A DNA stretch of 64,000 nucleotides from Flavobacterium sp. HBTb2-11-1 (GTDB lineage Bacteria; Bacteroidota; Bacteroidia; Flavobacteriales; Flavobacteriaceae). The notes beneath the pieces were generated by a model. The model saw only the letters and a list, made by a program, of their open reading frames with translations, had not been told where the DNA came from and searched no databases. The stretch is taken from NCBI RefSeq assembly GCF_009826975.1, contig NZ_WUMO01000008.1, positions 165,854-229,853 of the forward strand, written 5' to 3'. Position numbers and translations under genes: made by a program. Shown here piece by piece: positions 8,391 to 19,300 of this stretch; the first letter of the stretch is position 1; each line of letters starts with the position of its first letter.

Positions 8391-11108
8391 TTATTTGAAT
8401 AATAACTGTGAATACAGGAACAAATCGTGTCTCCATACTGGCCAAGTGTGTCCGCCTGGATATTCGCTGTATTTATATTTTATGCCGAATTGATCAAATT
8501 TCTGCATCATGATTTTACAATTCTCGTAAGCTATGTCTTCTTTTCCTCCCATCGAAATCCAGAAATCTTTTAAGTTAGCATTAATTGACTGCGCATTGTT
8601 TTTCATAAACTCATATTGAGGATCTGATAATTTCGGATTGTTTGCCCACCAGCCTGAACTGAAAACGCCCAGACTTGAAAACATATTAGAGTTTTTAATT
8701 CCAGCGTAAAGTGTCTGCAATCCACCCATTGATAAACCGGCTAAAGCTCTACTTTTGCTGTCTGTCGCAACTTTAAAATTGCTTTCTACAAAAGGTATGG
8801 CTCCATTTTTCAGTTCGTTTTCAAATGCTTTTAATGTTTCTTCTCCAAAACCTGCTGTTCCTCCTGTATTGCCCATATTGCCATCAAGCATTACAATAAG
8901 CATTTTCTTTGCTTTATTTTCTGCAATTAAATTATCCAAAATCAAATTTGCTTTTCCTTGAGTGCTCCATCCTCTTTGGTCTTCACCACCTCCGTGTAAA
9001 AGATACAGCACAGGAAATTTTTCTGAAGAGGTTTCGTATCCTGGTGGCGTATACACATACATTTCACGCCAAGAATTAGTTCCTTTTGAAAAGTATTTCA
9101 TTATTCTTACCTCACCATGCGGAACAGTTTTCAATTCATAAAAATCACTATCTTTTTTCGGGATTTCTATTCCACTGGCCATGCGCCCCATTCCATAAAA
9201 AGTTTCACTTGACGGATCTGCAACTGCCACACCATCAATCAAAAGCGAGTAATAATTAAATCCTCCGTTTATAGGGTCAGTTGTAACATTCCAGACTCCC
9301 TGACCATCTTTCTGCATGTCGTACTTTTTCCCAAGGTCTATCTGCACTTTTGATGCGTCAGGTGCATTGACTTTAAAGATTACTCTGTTATCAGGCAGAA
9401 TCTGAGGATATTTGGCATTACGTATGTTGGTTTGAGCTGTGGCTCCTAAAACCGTATATTTTGCAAAACTTGATTCATCAACTGGTTTGAACAATAACTG
9501 CGAAAACATGTACAAGCTGTTTTTCCATACTTTGAAATCGTGAACTCCTGGTTCTAGATAATAGATGTGCGGGACATTGTTTTTGAATAAATAATCGTGT
9601 GTTCGTTTACTGTTTTCCAGCAGCCAATCATTATCTCCGCAAGAAATCCACAGCAGTTTCAGTTTCTTTTTGGCTTCTTCAGGATTTGGCACCAATTCTT
9701 CTGTTTTCTTGGTATTTGGAGCCGAAGAAAATCCGCCTATCCAAGCAAATTTATCTAGGTTTGTCAAACCGAAATTCAGAGACTGTCCGCCACCCATAGA
9801 TAATCCTGCAATGGCACGATGCTCTCTGTCTTTGTAAACATTATATTTTTTTTCAATGAAAGGAATCAAATCCTTCAATAAATCTTTTTCAAAATCTGTA
9901 AATGCCTGCACTTTGTCTGGCGCCATTATATTTCCGGTAGCGCTGTCATCTTTCATGGCTCTTCCGTTTGGCATTACTACGATCATCGGTTCTACTTTTC
10001 CTTCTGCATAAAGATTGTCCAATATAATCTGAGGACTTCCACCATTAAGCCATTCTTTTTCATCTCCGCCAATTCCGTGCAAAAGGTACAAAACTGGATA
10101 TTTTTTGCTTTTACTAAATCCAGGTGGCGTATAAATAGTGGCTTTTCTGCTTGTTCCAACTGTTTTTGAATCATAACTTACCGTTTCTACTTTTCCTGAT
10201 GGAACTGATGGGTTTAACTGATCAAAACCGACTGGTGCTTGAACTATAAAAGGCTCATTTGGGCTATCTGATTTATAGCCTAATAATGAAAGCATTTTTT
10301 CTGCATAACGTTTTCCTAAATCTCTATATCCTGCCGAACTAAAGTGAAGGAAATCTGGAGCTACTGCGCAGCTTTTTGATGAAATTATATAAGAGGTTGG
10401 AATGGTTTGAGGAAGTGTTGCAATGATTTTATTCATGCTGGCGCATTTTCCTTTTTGTTCTTCATGAACGGTTTCACCTGAAAGCAACGGCACTTTTTTA
10501 GGATCAAGGTTTAGATCTTTCATCAGATTATCATATACTATTTTAACCTTTTTCGGCCATAGAGTATCGCCCGTGTTAGATTCTCCCTGATGCAGTAAAA
10601 TACCTTTTATAACTCCTTTCTTTTGTGCAATTTTTGCCATTTCAACCAATCTTGCATACGGGCTGCCATTGTATTCCTTAAGCATGCCTAGCATCCATTC
10701 TGGTGCTGTTTTTACGTAATTTTCGACATTATTTTTATCAAAAAGCTCAATTTTACATCCTCCCACAGCAACATTTACCACTCCCACTTTTACATTTTTA
10801 GGAAGATTAGCTACCATAGTTCTTCCAAAATAATCTGTCAATGTTAATCCTGTTTTACATCTGCATAATGGCGGAATTGCAGTATACCATTTTCCCATTT
10901 CGCGATTCAAATCTGGGCAATTTACAGCCTCCAGAACCTGAAAACGAGGATCTACATTTATTTTGTCTTCAGCTTCTATCGGAGCAGCGCCTTCCATATT
11001 CGACTGTCCAAAACTTAAATAAACATGAAAATTTGGATCTTGAGAATATCCATTCAGTCCCTTTAAAAAAAGAACTGCTATTGCGAAAAATCTAATTATT
11101 GATTTCAT
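8391..11108 (-). CDS. Three-domain xylan esterase: CE6-CE1-linker-CE1
   Basis: A 905-residue exported esterase (signal peptide to about residue 23). Domain 1, residues 27-275, is a CE6/SASA-type SGNH acetylesterase: FGQSNMEG (Ser36), HQGESNTGD, and PDFLHFSSAGY (Asp252, His255). Domain 2, about 305-545, is a CE1 esterase: YPVLYLLHGIGGDEKEW, GLSMGGG (Ser437) and GVHDF (His523). A CBM48-like beta segment covers about 555-635. Domain 3, about 660-905, is a second CE1: FPVLYLLHGGGEDQRGW, GLSMGGL (Ser793) and GGHTW (His887). All three active sites look intact. CE6-CE1 fusions of Bacteroidota, including one from F. johnsoniae, combine acetyl and feruloyl esterase activity; which CE1 here takes which acyl group is not visible. 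It would deacylate imported oligosaccharides so that the glycosidases can act. Confidence 0.92.
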   Translation of the reverse strand: MKSIIRFFAIAVLFLKGLNGYSQDPNFHVYLSFGQSNMEGAAPIEAEDKINVDPRFQVLEAVNCPDLNREMGKWYTAIPPLCRCKTGLTLTDYFGRTMVANLPKNVKVGVVNVAVGGCKIELFDKNNVENYVKTAPEWMLGMLKEYNGSPYARLVEMAKIAQKKGVIKGILLHQGESNTGDTLWPKKVKIVYDNLMKDLNLDPKKVPLLSGETVHEEQKGKCASMNKIIATLPQTIPTSYIISSKSCAVAPDFLHFSSAGYRDLGKRYAEKMLSLLGYKSDSPNEPFIVQAPVGFDQLNPSVPSGKVETVSYDSKTVGTSRKATIYTPPGFSKSKKYPVLYLLHGIGGDEKEWLNGGSPQIILDNLYAEGKVEPMIVVMPNGRAMKDDSATGNIMAPDKVQAFTDFEKDLLKDLIPFIEKKYNVYKDREHRAIAGLSMGGGQSLNFGLTNLDKFAWIGGFSSAPNTKKTEELVPNPEEAKKKLKLLWISCGDNDWLLENSKRTHDYLFKNNVPHIYYLEPGVHDFKVWKNSLYMFSQLLFKPVDESSFAKYTVLGATAQTNIRNAKYPQILPDNRVIFKVNAPDASKVQIDLGKKYDMQKDGQGVWNVTTDPINGGFNYYSLLIDGVAVADPSSETFYGMGRMASGIEIPKKDSDFYELKTVPHGEVRIMKYFSKGTNSWREMYVYTPPGYETSSEKFPVLYLLHGGGEDQRGWSTQGKANLILDNLIAENKAKKMLIVMLDGNMGNTGGTAGFGEETLKAFENELKNGAIPFVESNFKVATDSKSRALAGLSMGGLQTLYAGIKNSNMFSSLGVFSSGWWANNPKLSDPQYEFMKNNAQSINANLKDFWISMGGKEDIAYENCKIMMQKFDQFGIKYKYSEYPGGHTWPVWRHDLFLYSQLLFK

Positions 11109-11146
11109 GATATCTTGTTAAAGTTGTTTTAATACTAAATGGGATT

Positions 11147-12376
11147 TCACTTAAATAAATTTAAATCTATGACTTCGCCCATTCTTTGATAACCTAATTC
11201 ATTAGGATGTAAAAAATCCCCATCATGCATATTTGATAATATGGTTTTAGAATCGGTTTCCGAAGCCATTTCTTTATCAAAATCTATTACCGCATCAAAA
11301 TGGTTATTTCGAATCCAAGCATTCACTAGATCTCTTGCTTCTTGTTTGAAAGGCGCGTCATAAAATGATTTTTGAAAAGGCAAAATCGTACAGCCATAGA
11401 CTTTTATGCCTCTGGCGTGTGCTTTTTCTATCATAATTTTATAAGCATCTATAATTTCTTGGGCTTTTAAAGGAGCATCTTCCGCACGTTTAATTCCGCC
11501 TATATCATTTATTCCTTCTAATATTACAAGCCATTTTATACCTGACTGCGAAAGCACATCACGGTCAAAACGTTCTAAAGCCGTTGGGCCAAGTCCGCCT
11601 TTTACAACGCAATTTCCTCCTATTCCTAAATTCAAAACTCCAATATCTTGAGTTGCTTTATCGGCTGCGAGTCTAGCTGCTAGAATATCGGTCCAGCGAT
11701 TTTGTTTGTTTGTTCCAGAACCTCGCCCATCTGTTATGGAGTTTCCCAGACAAACAATATTAGATGCCTTTTTTGATGACACAACATCAAGTCCGATAAT
11801 AGAATACCAATGATCTGTTTTTATGGCGTCCGAGAAAACATCATTGTTGAGATTGTCTCCCGCTAAAATATAAGAGGTCGTTCTCGATCCTGGGTGTCCA
11901 GTTGTTTTTTGTGATGCAGCTCCATAATAAATGGTTATGGCAAGAAGCTGGCCTGGCTTTAATTTAAAATTCAGTTTATCTGAAAATATTTCCTGATTTG
12001 GATTTAATGTTACTTCTTGATTTCCATTAAAGCTGAGATTTTTTTGTGTGCTTTTATCAATCGCAGGAGCCTCAAGCACATTGGCTATACTGACTTTTTT
12101 TAGAACTGTAGGCTGATCGCTGAATAGATTTGAAAAACGCAGACGAATATGCTCTCCTCCAATCGAAACTTTTATAATCTGACGAAGTGTATTTTCGGCC
12201 AAACCTGGTGCTGGAGGCATATTGTTTGGTTCTACAAGCATTGGTGCACAAGCCCACGATCCGACCCAATTGTCAGCTGCCTTTTGAGAAGATTTTGCTA
12301 ATTGCTGATTGGCCGTACATCCTATTAAAATGAAAAGCTGTAAAAGCAATATATATTTTAAATATCTTTTTATCAT
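11147..12376 (-). CDS. SGNH/GDSL esterase lipoprotein, XynE-like
   Basis: A 409-residue lipoprotein: MIKRYLKYILLLQLFILIGC places the lipidated cysteine at residue 20. Residues 35-195 form a beta-rich N-terminal domain (NWVGSWACAPMLVEPNNMPP). The SGNH hydrolase domain follows, with block I CLGNSITDG (Ser213), the GIGGN glycine block, the LEGINDIG Asn block, and block V DFLHPNELGY (Asp387, His390). The layout resembles the XynE-like group known from Prevotella xylanase loci. Removal of acetyl groups from xylan fragments is the likely job, inferred from context. The gene sits between GH43 and the triple esterase. The 135-bp gap before it is the longest inside this part of the operon and shows no clear promoter. 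Confidence 0.85.
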   Translation of the reverse strand: MIKRYLKYILLLQLFILIGCTANQQLAKSSQKAADNWVGSWACAPMLVEPNNMPPAPGLAENTLRQIIKVSIGGEHIRLRFSNLFSDQPTVLKKVSIANVLEAPAIDKSTQKNLSFNGNQEVTLNPNQEIFSDKLNFKLKPGQLLAITIYYGAASQKTTGHPGSRTTSYILAGDNLNNDVFSDAIKTDHWYSIIGLDVVSSKKASNIVCLGNSITDGRGSGTNKQNRWTDILAARLAADKATQDIGVLNLGIGGNCVVKGGLGPTALERFDRDVLSQSGIKWLVILEGINDIGGIKRAEDAPLKAQEIIDAYKIMIEKAHARGIKVYGCTILPFQKSFYDAPFKQEARDLVNAWIRNNHFDAVIDFDKEMASETDSKTILSNMHDGDFLHPNELGYQRMGEVIDLNLFK

Positions 12377-12511
12377 TTCTATTAAAATTTAAAACCTCTT
12401 TTTTATCCAAAAAGCATACTTAAATACTGCTTTGATGAATTGCTATCTGAAAAAGGAACTCCCATTAATTCTGCAAACTGAAATAATGGGAGTTTGAGTT
12501 TTTTTTGAATT

Positions 12512-14242
12512 TTATTTCGGATGTGAGTTATTTGATGAAGTGGCATATAACCCCACCAAAGCTCCTGTAAATCCGCCAGCGACATTTGTTGAAAGAATAT
12601 CTCCTGAAACTGGATTCCCAAGATTTTCAAAATCGGCACCGTTTAAAGCATAACTAAATTGATAATTGTCGCCTGTTGCTTTAACTTGCAAGCGTATTGC
12701 TCCTTTCACCTCTATTTTTGCACTTGATATAATTTCTGATTGTCCTTTTTCCGTTCTTTCCAATAGTATATAAGTCTCTTTTCCTTTCTTAGTAACACCA
12801 AAAACATAATTGTAGCTTTCGTTCTGCAGACATACAATTCCTGCCAGATCTTTTTCTGACTCTGGCTTATATTCTAAAGTTGTTGTAAAAGAAAAAGTAT
12901 TATGCTGCTGTCTGTAAAATAAAGTAGAAGTTGGTTTTAGTTCCTTGATGTTTACAGCAAATGGCGTAATCTGCAAACCTTTTTTAACAATAGAAATAAA
13001 GTGTTCTCTTGGTCCGCGTAATCCAATCCATCTATAATCTAACTTCTGTGATGTAAAATTTTCTGTAAATGTAAAGTTGCCATTAGGGAAAAAACCATCT
13101 TTACCTGTTTTATTTACCACACCGTTTGGCATTTTTAATTTTGGCCCCATTGGAACTAAACCGTTCTCAAAAACAGGAAAGGTACCTGACCAGTCTACTG
13201 GCAGCATAAAAGTTTCACGTCCAGCATTTACTCTATCTTTTTCGTTTGGACGAATTCCTAAAAATACACCATAATATTTATTGTCTGGACCAAGGACTAA
13301 ATCTGCATGTCCTGCCCAATCTACTTTGTTGGGTCTGTTTTGAGGGAAATATCTCTGTGTTAGAATTGGGTTATTAGATGCTGGTTTAAAAGGTCCTTTT
13401 GGACTATCGCTAATAAAAACAACTTCGCTATGATTTCCTCCGGTACCTCCTTCAGCACACATTAAATAGTAATGATTGTCTTTTTTATACAAATGAGGAG
13501 CTTCAATCCAAATTGGTTTTTTCGAAAGGTCAACTCCGCCATCCACAATAATTTTGTCTGTTCCTGGAATTACCTGATCTTTCTCTAAATCATATTCCCA
13601 GACCTTAATTACGCGATGTCCGTTGTACAATTCTTTTCCTTTATCAGGAGCATCATTGTGCACGACATACCCTTTTCCGTTGTCATCAAAGAAAATAGAC
13701 GGATCTATTCCGTTAAAAGCTAATTTAATTGGACTTCCCCATCCTTTTTTTGGATCTTTAGTTTTTACAATGATATTTCCTAAACCGCCTGTAAAAGCAG
13801 TAACAATCATATAAAAAGTGTCATTGTGAGGATTGTACGTAATTCCTGGTGCATAAACTCCAGCACTAATTCCTGTATCATGAGGGTTAAATTCTGAAAC
13901 GTTATTCAATACCCCTCCTAAATCGGTCCAGTTTACTAAATCTTTAGAGTGAAAAATGGGCACTCCTGGAAACATGGCAAATGAAGAACATACCATATAG
14001 AAATCATCTCCTTTTCTCGTAATGGCAGGATCAGGATAACATCCCTGAAGAATCGGAGAATAAAATTCATCTTCTTTTAACGGATTGCTTTTGTAAATCT
14101 GGTCGTCTCCTACGTAAGTTGCGTTTGAAAAGATGGGATCTTTACTGCTCTTCTTTTTTTGGATAGTGCTTTCCTGAGCCTGTGTAAGGATAGAGCAAAA
14201 CAGAACAGCAACTGATATAAGAATCTTTTTTTTATTCCTCAT
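12512..14242 (-). CDS. GH43 beta-xylosidase/arabinofuranosidase with C-terminal lectin-like domain
   Basis: A 576-residue exported GH43 enzyme. The N-terminal propeller has FYSPILQGCYPDPAITRKGD (catalytic base Asp), SFAMFPGVPIFHSKDLVNW, a NGIDPSIFFDDNG segment and WIEAPHLYKKDNHYYL (acid Glu). From about residue 370 the protein turns into a beta-sandwich of the GH43 C-terminal concanavalin-like type (FTENFTSQKLDYRWIGLRGP), usual in two-domain GH43 beta-xylosidases. An in-frame ATG at 14266 exists, but ATG 14242 (MRNKKKILISVAVLFCSILT, then QAQ) starts straight into the signal peptide and is preferred. It is the first enzyme gene after susD and is separated from it by a stem-loop. Removal of Xyl or Ara residues from xylo-oligosaccharides is expected; the exact linkage is not readable. 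Confidence 0.9.
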   Translation of the reverse strand: MRNKKKILISVAVLFCSILTQAQESTIQKKKSSKDPIFSNATYVGDDQIYKSNPLKEDEFYSPILQGCYPDPAITRKGDDFYMVCSSFAMFPGVPIFHSKDLVNWTDLGGVLNNVSEFNPHDTGISAGVYAPGITYNPHNDTFYMIVTAFTGGLGNIIVKTKDPKKGWGSPIKLAFNGIDPSIFFDDNGKGYVVHNDAPDKGKELYNGHRVIKVWEYDLEKDQVIPGTDKIIVDGGVDLSKKPIWIEAPHLYKKDNHYYLMCAEGGTGGNHSEVVFISDSPKGPFKPASNNPILTQRYFPQNRPNKVDWAGHADLVLGPDNKYYGVFLGIRPNEKDRVNAGRETFMLPVDWSGTFPVFENGLVPMGPKLKMPNGVVNKTGKDGFFPNGNFTFTENFTSQKLDYRWIGLRGPREHFISIVKKGLQITPFAVNIKELKPTSTLFYRQQHNTFSFTTTLEYKPESEKDLAGIVCLQNESYNYVFGVTKKGKETYILLERTEKGQSEIISSAKIEVKGAIRLQVKATGDNYQFSYALNGADFENLGNPVSGDILSTNVAGGFTGALVGLYATSSNNSHPK

Positions 14243-14282
14243 TTTATATTGTTTGTTAAAGTACATTTCGAAAAATATTAAA

Positions 14283-14307
14283 AAGCCGAGATGGTTACTC
14301 CCGGCTT
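14283..14307 (-). terminator. Stem-loop between susD and the enzyme genes
   Basis: AAGCCG at 14283-14288 pairs with CGGCTT at 14302-14307. On the minus strand the stem is followed by a short T run. It lies between the susD stop and the GH43 start. Such partial terminators or RNA stabilisers after susCD are a common way to keep the transport pair more abundant than the enzymes. The hairpin is visible; the effect is inferred. Confidence 0.6.
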
Positions 14308-14393
14308 GTTTAAAACTAAATTAATAAACCCTAATAAGATAATCCATAAAATTGATCTTATTTGCTTAGAAATAGTTTTTAGAAAAATAAAAC

Positions 14394-16334
14394 TTAATAT
14401 CCCGGATTTTGGTACGCTGCTTTTTCATCAGCAGACATTTCCATTCCATCGATTTGTCCTTGCGGAATTGGCCTTAAGTAATGATGCGGATCAATTGTTC
14501 GGGTTACCACTTCTGGCGTATGCTGTCCGTAGTTAGATCCTCCTATAGAATATTTCCCAGCAATTTCATTCCATTTTTGTGTTCTTACTAAGTCATACCA
14601 ACGGTATCCTTCACCAAAAAACTCACGTGAACGCTCAGCAAGAATGTAGTTAATATCAATTACAGCTGGGGTTGCATTGGTCATGGCTGCGCTATTATCC
14701 TGAATTTTAGCCGTATTTCCATTATTGTCCCATTTCCATTTTCCTGCTCTAGCTCTAAGTACATTTACAAGAGATCTGGCACTCCAAGATCCTGTAGCTC
14801 CTTTAACAGCCGCTTCGGCTGCAACTAAATATAATTCAGAGAATTTTGCGACTGGGAATGGTCTTGTACTTCCTGCATTAGGCTGTCCTAATCCTCCAGC
14901 GTTATCTGTTCTGTAAGGTCCAAGCTTCCAGAAACCTGGGTATACAATTCTGCTAATGCCTTTTGGAGAAATCACATAATCTGCTCTTCCTGGCAATACC
15001 CCGGCACCTACTCCGCTGTCGCCTTGCCCAGAAGGATAAGTGATTGCAGTTGCAGGCTCATCATTAAGGAAGCTTAAAACAGCGTCTCCTGGTTTAATTG
15101 TCAAACCATTAGCATTCGTTAGAGTTGCTACACCTGTAAGTCCCGTTCCTGTAAGATTCCAGTTGCCTCTATAAACAGTCGCAAATGTTCCATCATATCT
15201 AGAATCGTTGGTTTTATCAGCAAATGTGTTAGTAAAAACTTCTATTGGCGGCGCCATTCTTGTCCACGGACGTCCTAGGAATTGGTTGGCTTCTCTCTGC
15301 ACTGAAGAAACCGCTGCCGTTCCGTTTTTACTTCTGATGGCAGTATAGTTCCAAGTCACCATCCAACCCGAAAAGTTGTCTGGAGCACCACCACTACCGT
15401 ACGTCAGACTTGCACCATTGTAATATTCGCTTTCTTGCGTATGATCTGCATAAAGCATTACTTCTTTATTTCTGTCATTTGCTCCCGCATTAACATCATA
15501 ATAAGAATCAAGCAGTCCATAAGACCCTGGATTATTTATTCCTTCTACAGCCAAATCATAAGCCTTCTGAAAATACCACTGTGCATTATGTCCATCAGGA
15601 TCTGTTCTTGGGGCATCTGGATAAGTTGGAATATTATTTGGGTTTTCCAACCACCAAGCATACGTAAGATATGCCTTTGCTAGAAATAATCGTGCTACTG
15701 TTTTGGTTACCGTACCAGTCAATCTCGGCGCATCAGGAAGATCTTGGACAGCTGTAAGCAAATCTGGGAAAATAGCTTTCGTATATACTTCAGGAACTGT
15801 ATTACGTTTAGAATATCTTGAAGGTTTGCTGTTAAACTTTAATTCTCCAGCTCCTAAATCTAACGGTACACCTCCAAAAGTCTGCACAAGAAGGAAATAA
15901 TCAAATCCTCTGAAAAATTTCGATTCTGCAATTAAACTGTTGGCAACTCCTACAGCCGCACCATTCTCGATAATACCGCTTGCGGTATTGATATCATAAT
16001 AAGAGTTATTCCACAAAACATCTGAACGGCTTGAAGTCGGATTAATGATACCCACACCAGATAAATCGTGATCTTTAAAATTTCCGTCTGCACTCTGTGC
16101 ATATGTTGCCTCATCTGTTCCTGTCTGGCATGCATTATAAAAATATGCCTGTCCGTAAATCCAGCGCAAGTGTGCATAATGAGACGTTAATCCCTGTTTA
16201 ACCCCCTGTTCTGTTTTAAAGTAGCCAGGTTCATAAAAATCATGAGGTTTTTCCTCTAATATATCAGAGCAGCCGGCTAATGAAAGTAAAACCGTTGATC
16301 CTATAATCAAATTTTTAAAAATATATCGTTTCAT
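14394..16334 (-). CDS. SusD-like outer-membrane glycan-binding lipoprotein
   Basis: A 646-residue RagB/SusD protein. The signal ends in LLSLAGC, so Cys22 is lipidated and the protein sits on the cell surface as the lid of the paired SusC transporter. Family landmarks in order: FFRGFDYFLLVQTFGGVPLD (start of the TPR-like part), LYLVAAEAAVKGATGSW with VNVLRARAG, ILAERSREFFGEGYRWYDLV, and the closing HYLRPIPQGQID. Length is in the usual range for xylan-type SusD proteins. It starts 12 bp after the susC stop, as expected for a translationally linked pair. Substrate specificity cannot be read from the sequence; a decorated xylan oligosaccharide is inferred from the enzymes downstream. Confidence 0.96.
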   Translation of the reverse strand: MKRYIFKNLIIGSTVLLSLAGCSDILEEKPHDFYEPGYFKTEQGVKQGLTSHYAHLRWIYGQAYFYNACQTGTDEATYAQSADGNFKDHDLSGVGIINPTSSRSDVLWNNSYYDINTASGIIENGAAVGVANSLIAESKFFRGFDYFLLVQTFGGVPLDLGAGELKFNSKPSRYSKRNTVPEVYTKAIFPDLLTAVQDLPDAPRLTGTVTKTVARLFLAKAYLTYAWWLENPNNIPTYPDAPRTDPDGHNAQWYFQKAYDLAVEGINNPGSYGLLDSYYDVNAGANDRNKEVMLYADHTQESEYYNGASLTYGSGGAPDNFSGWMVTWNYTAIRSKNGTAAVSSVQREANQFLGRPWTRMAPPIEVFTNTFADKTNDSRYDGTFATVYRGNWNLTGTGLTGVATLTNANGLTIKPGDAVLSFLNDEPATAITYPSGQGDSGVGAGVLPGRADYVISPKGISRIVYPGFWKLGPYRTDNAGGLGQPNAGSTRPFPVAKFSELYLVAAEAAVKGATGSWSARSLVNVLRARAGKWKWDNNGNTAKIQDNSAAMTNATPAVIDINYILAERSREFFGEGYRWYDLVRTQKWNEIAGKYSIGGSNYGQHTPEVVTRTIDPHHYLRPIPQGQIDGMEMSADEKAAYQNPGY

Positions 16335-16346
16335 GTCTGTATCTGA

Positions 16347-19300
16347 TTAAAATGTTAAATTAAGTCCAAATAAATAATTTCTGGTTGCAGGAGTATTTGT
16401 ACCTATAACAGAAAATCTTCTCTGATAAGAGGCAACAGCCTGATTTTCGTCACCAAATGAATTCGTTTCAGGATCCATTCCAGATTTATCATGATATGGA
16501 GAAAATAGAACAAACGGATTCTGCACTGTGAAATAAAGTCTTAATTTGTCAATTCCTACATTTTTTGTAAAATTTGGATCAAGAGTATATCCAAGAGTCA
16601 TTGCTCTAATTTTTACATAAGAAGCATCAAAATACCCCATAGTCGACATATATTTAGGGTTATCCCCGCTTCTGATACCTCTCGGATTAGGAAACTCTCC
16701 ATCTCTATTATCTGGAGTCCAGTAGTCAACATCTACGTTGCTTCTACGTCCGTTTAATAAGTTCATATAGCTTGCACCTCCATATAATGTGCTTATTAAA
16801 ACACCTCCGCTTTTAAATGCTCCTACTGCATTAAAATCAAATCCTTTGTAAGTTACATTGGTATTAAAACCTCCCTGAAAGTCTGGATCTGTTTCTATAA
16901 TCTGGCGATCGCTTGCATTAATAGCACGGGTTGGCGAACCATCTGGATTATATTCTCCTGTATATTTCACTTTAATAGATCCTACAACTGTTCCTTGCTG
17001 GTTAATTCCTGTTGGTCCTGGCTCAAGAATTGACATATATGGATCACCTTCCTGCCAGATTCCAACCTTTTCATAATCATAGATTGAATTAATATTATAT
17101 CCAACAAACCAATTATTTGCTTCATCACGGCTAGCACCTGATGCTAAAGCAACAAGTTTGTTTTCATTTTTATAGAAGTTAACTCCCACAGACCATGTCA
17201 CACCTTTAGGATTATCAAGAATAACTCCGTTCAATGAGATTTCGTAACCTTTGTTTTGTGTTTCTCCCACATTGGCCACATAACTGCTTACACCAGATGT
17301 TGCTGGAAGTCCCACACGCTGCAATAGATTTTTTGTATTGGTTTTATAATATTCAACTGTACCAGATAAACGGTTATTAAAAAATCCGAAATCTAAACCA
17401 TAGTTCCATGTAGTAGAAAACTCCCATCCCAAATTAGGATTAGGAAGCTCAGTAACATATACTCCAGTTGAATTATTGCTTCCAAAATTGTACGGTCTTG
17501 TGCTTAAAGCTCCTAGCGTTGCATAAGGAGATACTGCCTGATTTGAAGTTTCTCCATACCCCGCTCTTAATTTCAATAAATTAATGTATTTAATATCTCT
17601 CATGAATGACTCATTTGAAAGTGTCCAACCAGCAGATACAGCAGGATAAGTTACCCATTTGTTGCCAGGAGATAATCTTGATGAACCGTCAGAACGAACT
17701 GTTCCAGATATAAAGTAACGGTTATCATAAGAATACATTAACCTAGCCATATAAGATGTCAATCCCCATTGCGTATAATCTTGATCTGCCGGATTAATCA
17801 CTGCTTCTTCCTCACTTTGCCCTAAATTATAAAATTGGAAAGCGTCAGAAGTAATTCCGTTTCGAGTCACTCTCGAACTTTGTCCTGTGTATTGTTCATT
17901 GGAGTACAATCCGACAAAATTTATTGTATGTTTTTGTGCAAATGTTTTATCATAAGTCAATAAATTTTCCAACAGCCATTGTGTAGACCAACCATTTGTG
18001 ATTGCCGCATTAGAAAGTGTTGTCGGGTTTACGTCAAAAACTCCCTGACCTTCATAATATCCAGCATTTGATGTGCGTAAATTTAAACCTGTATTAAGTC
18101 TGTATTTTAATCCCTCAACACCTGGGATTTTAATTTCTGCAAAAATGTTATTGTAAGAACTGAAAGCTCTATTTAAATTCACATAAGCATCTCCCAAATT
18201 TTCAATAGACTTTCTAGTGTAAACCCACTGGTCATCTGCCGCCATGCTAACTGTTCTTTTCAAAGAACCATCTGCATTGTACGGATTAGCAAGCGGTGAA
18301 GTCTGCAAAATAGTTCCTGTTCCGATATTATCGCCATTTGTAATGCTGTAGTTGCTATTCGTATTGAATCCAATGCGAATAGATCTATTAATCTGCTGGT
18401 CTAAACCCGCTCTAAGGCTAAAACGCTCATAGCTTTGGCCAGGAAGAACTGATTCTTCTTTATAATATCCTAAGCCTGCATTGTAAGCACCTGTTTCGCT
18501 TCCTCCTGAAACGCTAACATCATGGCTAATCATTTCGCCAGAACCGTATAGTGAATCCTGCCAATCTGTATTTACATTTCTTTTCTCGTCAACGCCATCT
18601 GCATATAACCCTGAATAATCACGAAGAGCAGCAAATTTAGATGCGTCCATCATAGGATATTTTGAGAAAACCTGTTTAATCCCGCTAAAACCATTGTAGG
18701 TAAAAGTAGCTTTTTGATTTTTCTTTCCTTTTAAAGTAGTCACTAAGATTACACCATTTGCTCCACGAGAACCATAAATAGCTGTAGCAGAAGCATCTTT
18801 CAGGATATCCACAGACTTGATATCTGCAGGATTAATATCTCCTATAGAACCTGCGAATGGAACTCCATCCAATACCACCAAAGGATCGTTACTTCCTGTC
18901 AACGATCTAGTCCCTCGAATCCTGATCTGCATTGCAGCACCTGGTTTAGAAGAAGTTTGCGTCATCTCAACACCTGGAAGCCTTCCTTGAAGCGCTTGAG
19001 TAATATTAGCTGCTGGTACCTCGTTCAATTCCTTGCCGCCAAGAGAAGCAACAGATCCTGTAACCGCTTCTTTAATTTGTGTACCGTATCCGATTACCAC
19101 AACTTCCTTTAAGTTATTGGCATCTTCTTCAAGTGTTACATTAATATTTTTCTGTCCGTTTACAGCAACTTCTTTGCTTTTTAATCCGATGAAACTAAAA
19201 ATAAGTACTCCGTTTGCCGGCACATTTATAGAATAAGTACCATCAAAACTAGTGCTCACACCGTTTTTGGCTCCTTTTAAATTAACATTAGCCCCTGGAA

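Noticed and set aside
12403..12639. 78-codon minus-strand frame between the GDSL esterase and GH43
   Set aside because: It overlaps the 3' end of the GH43 gene in another frame and has no motif or start signal of note.
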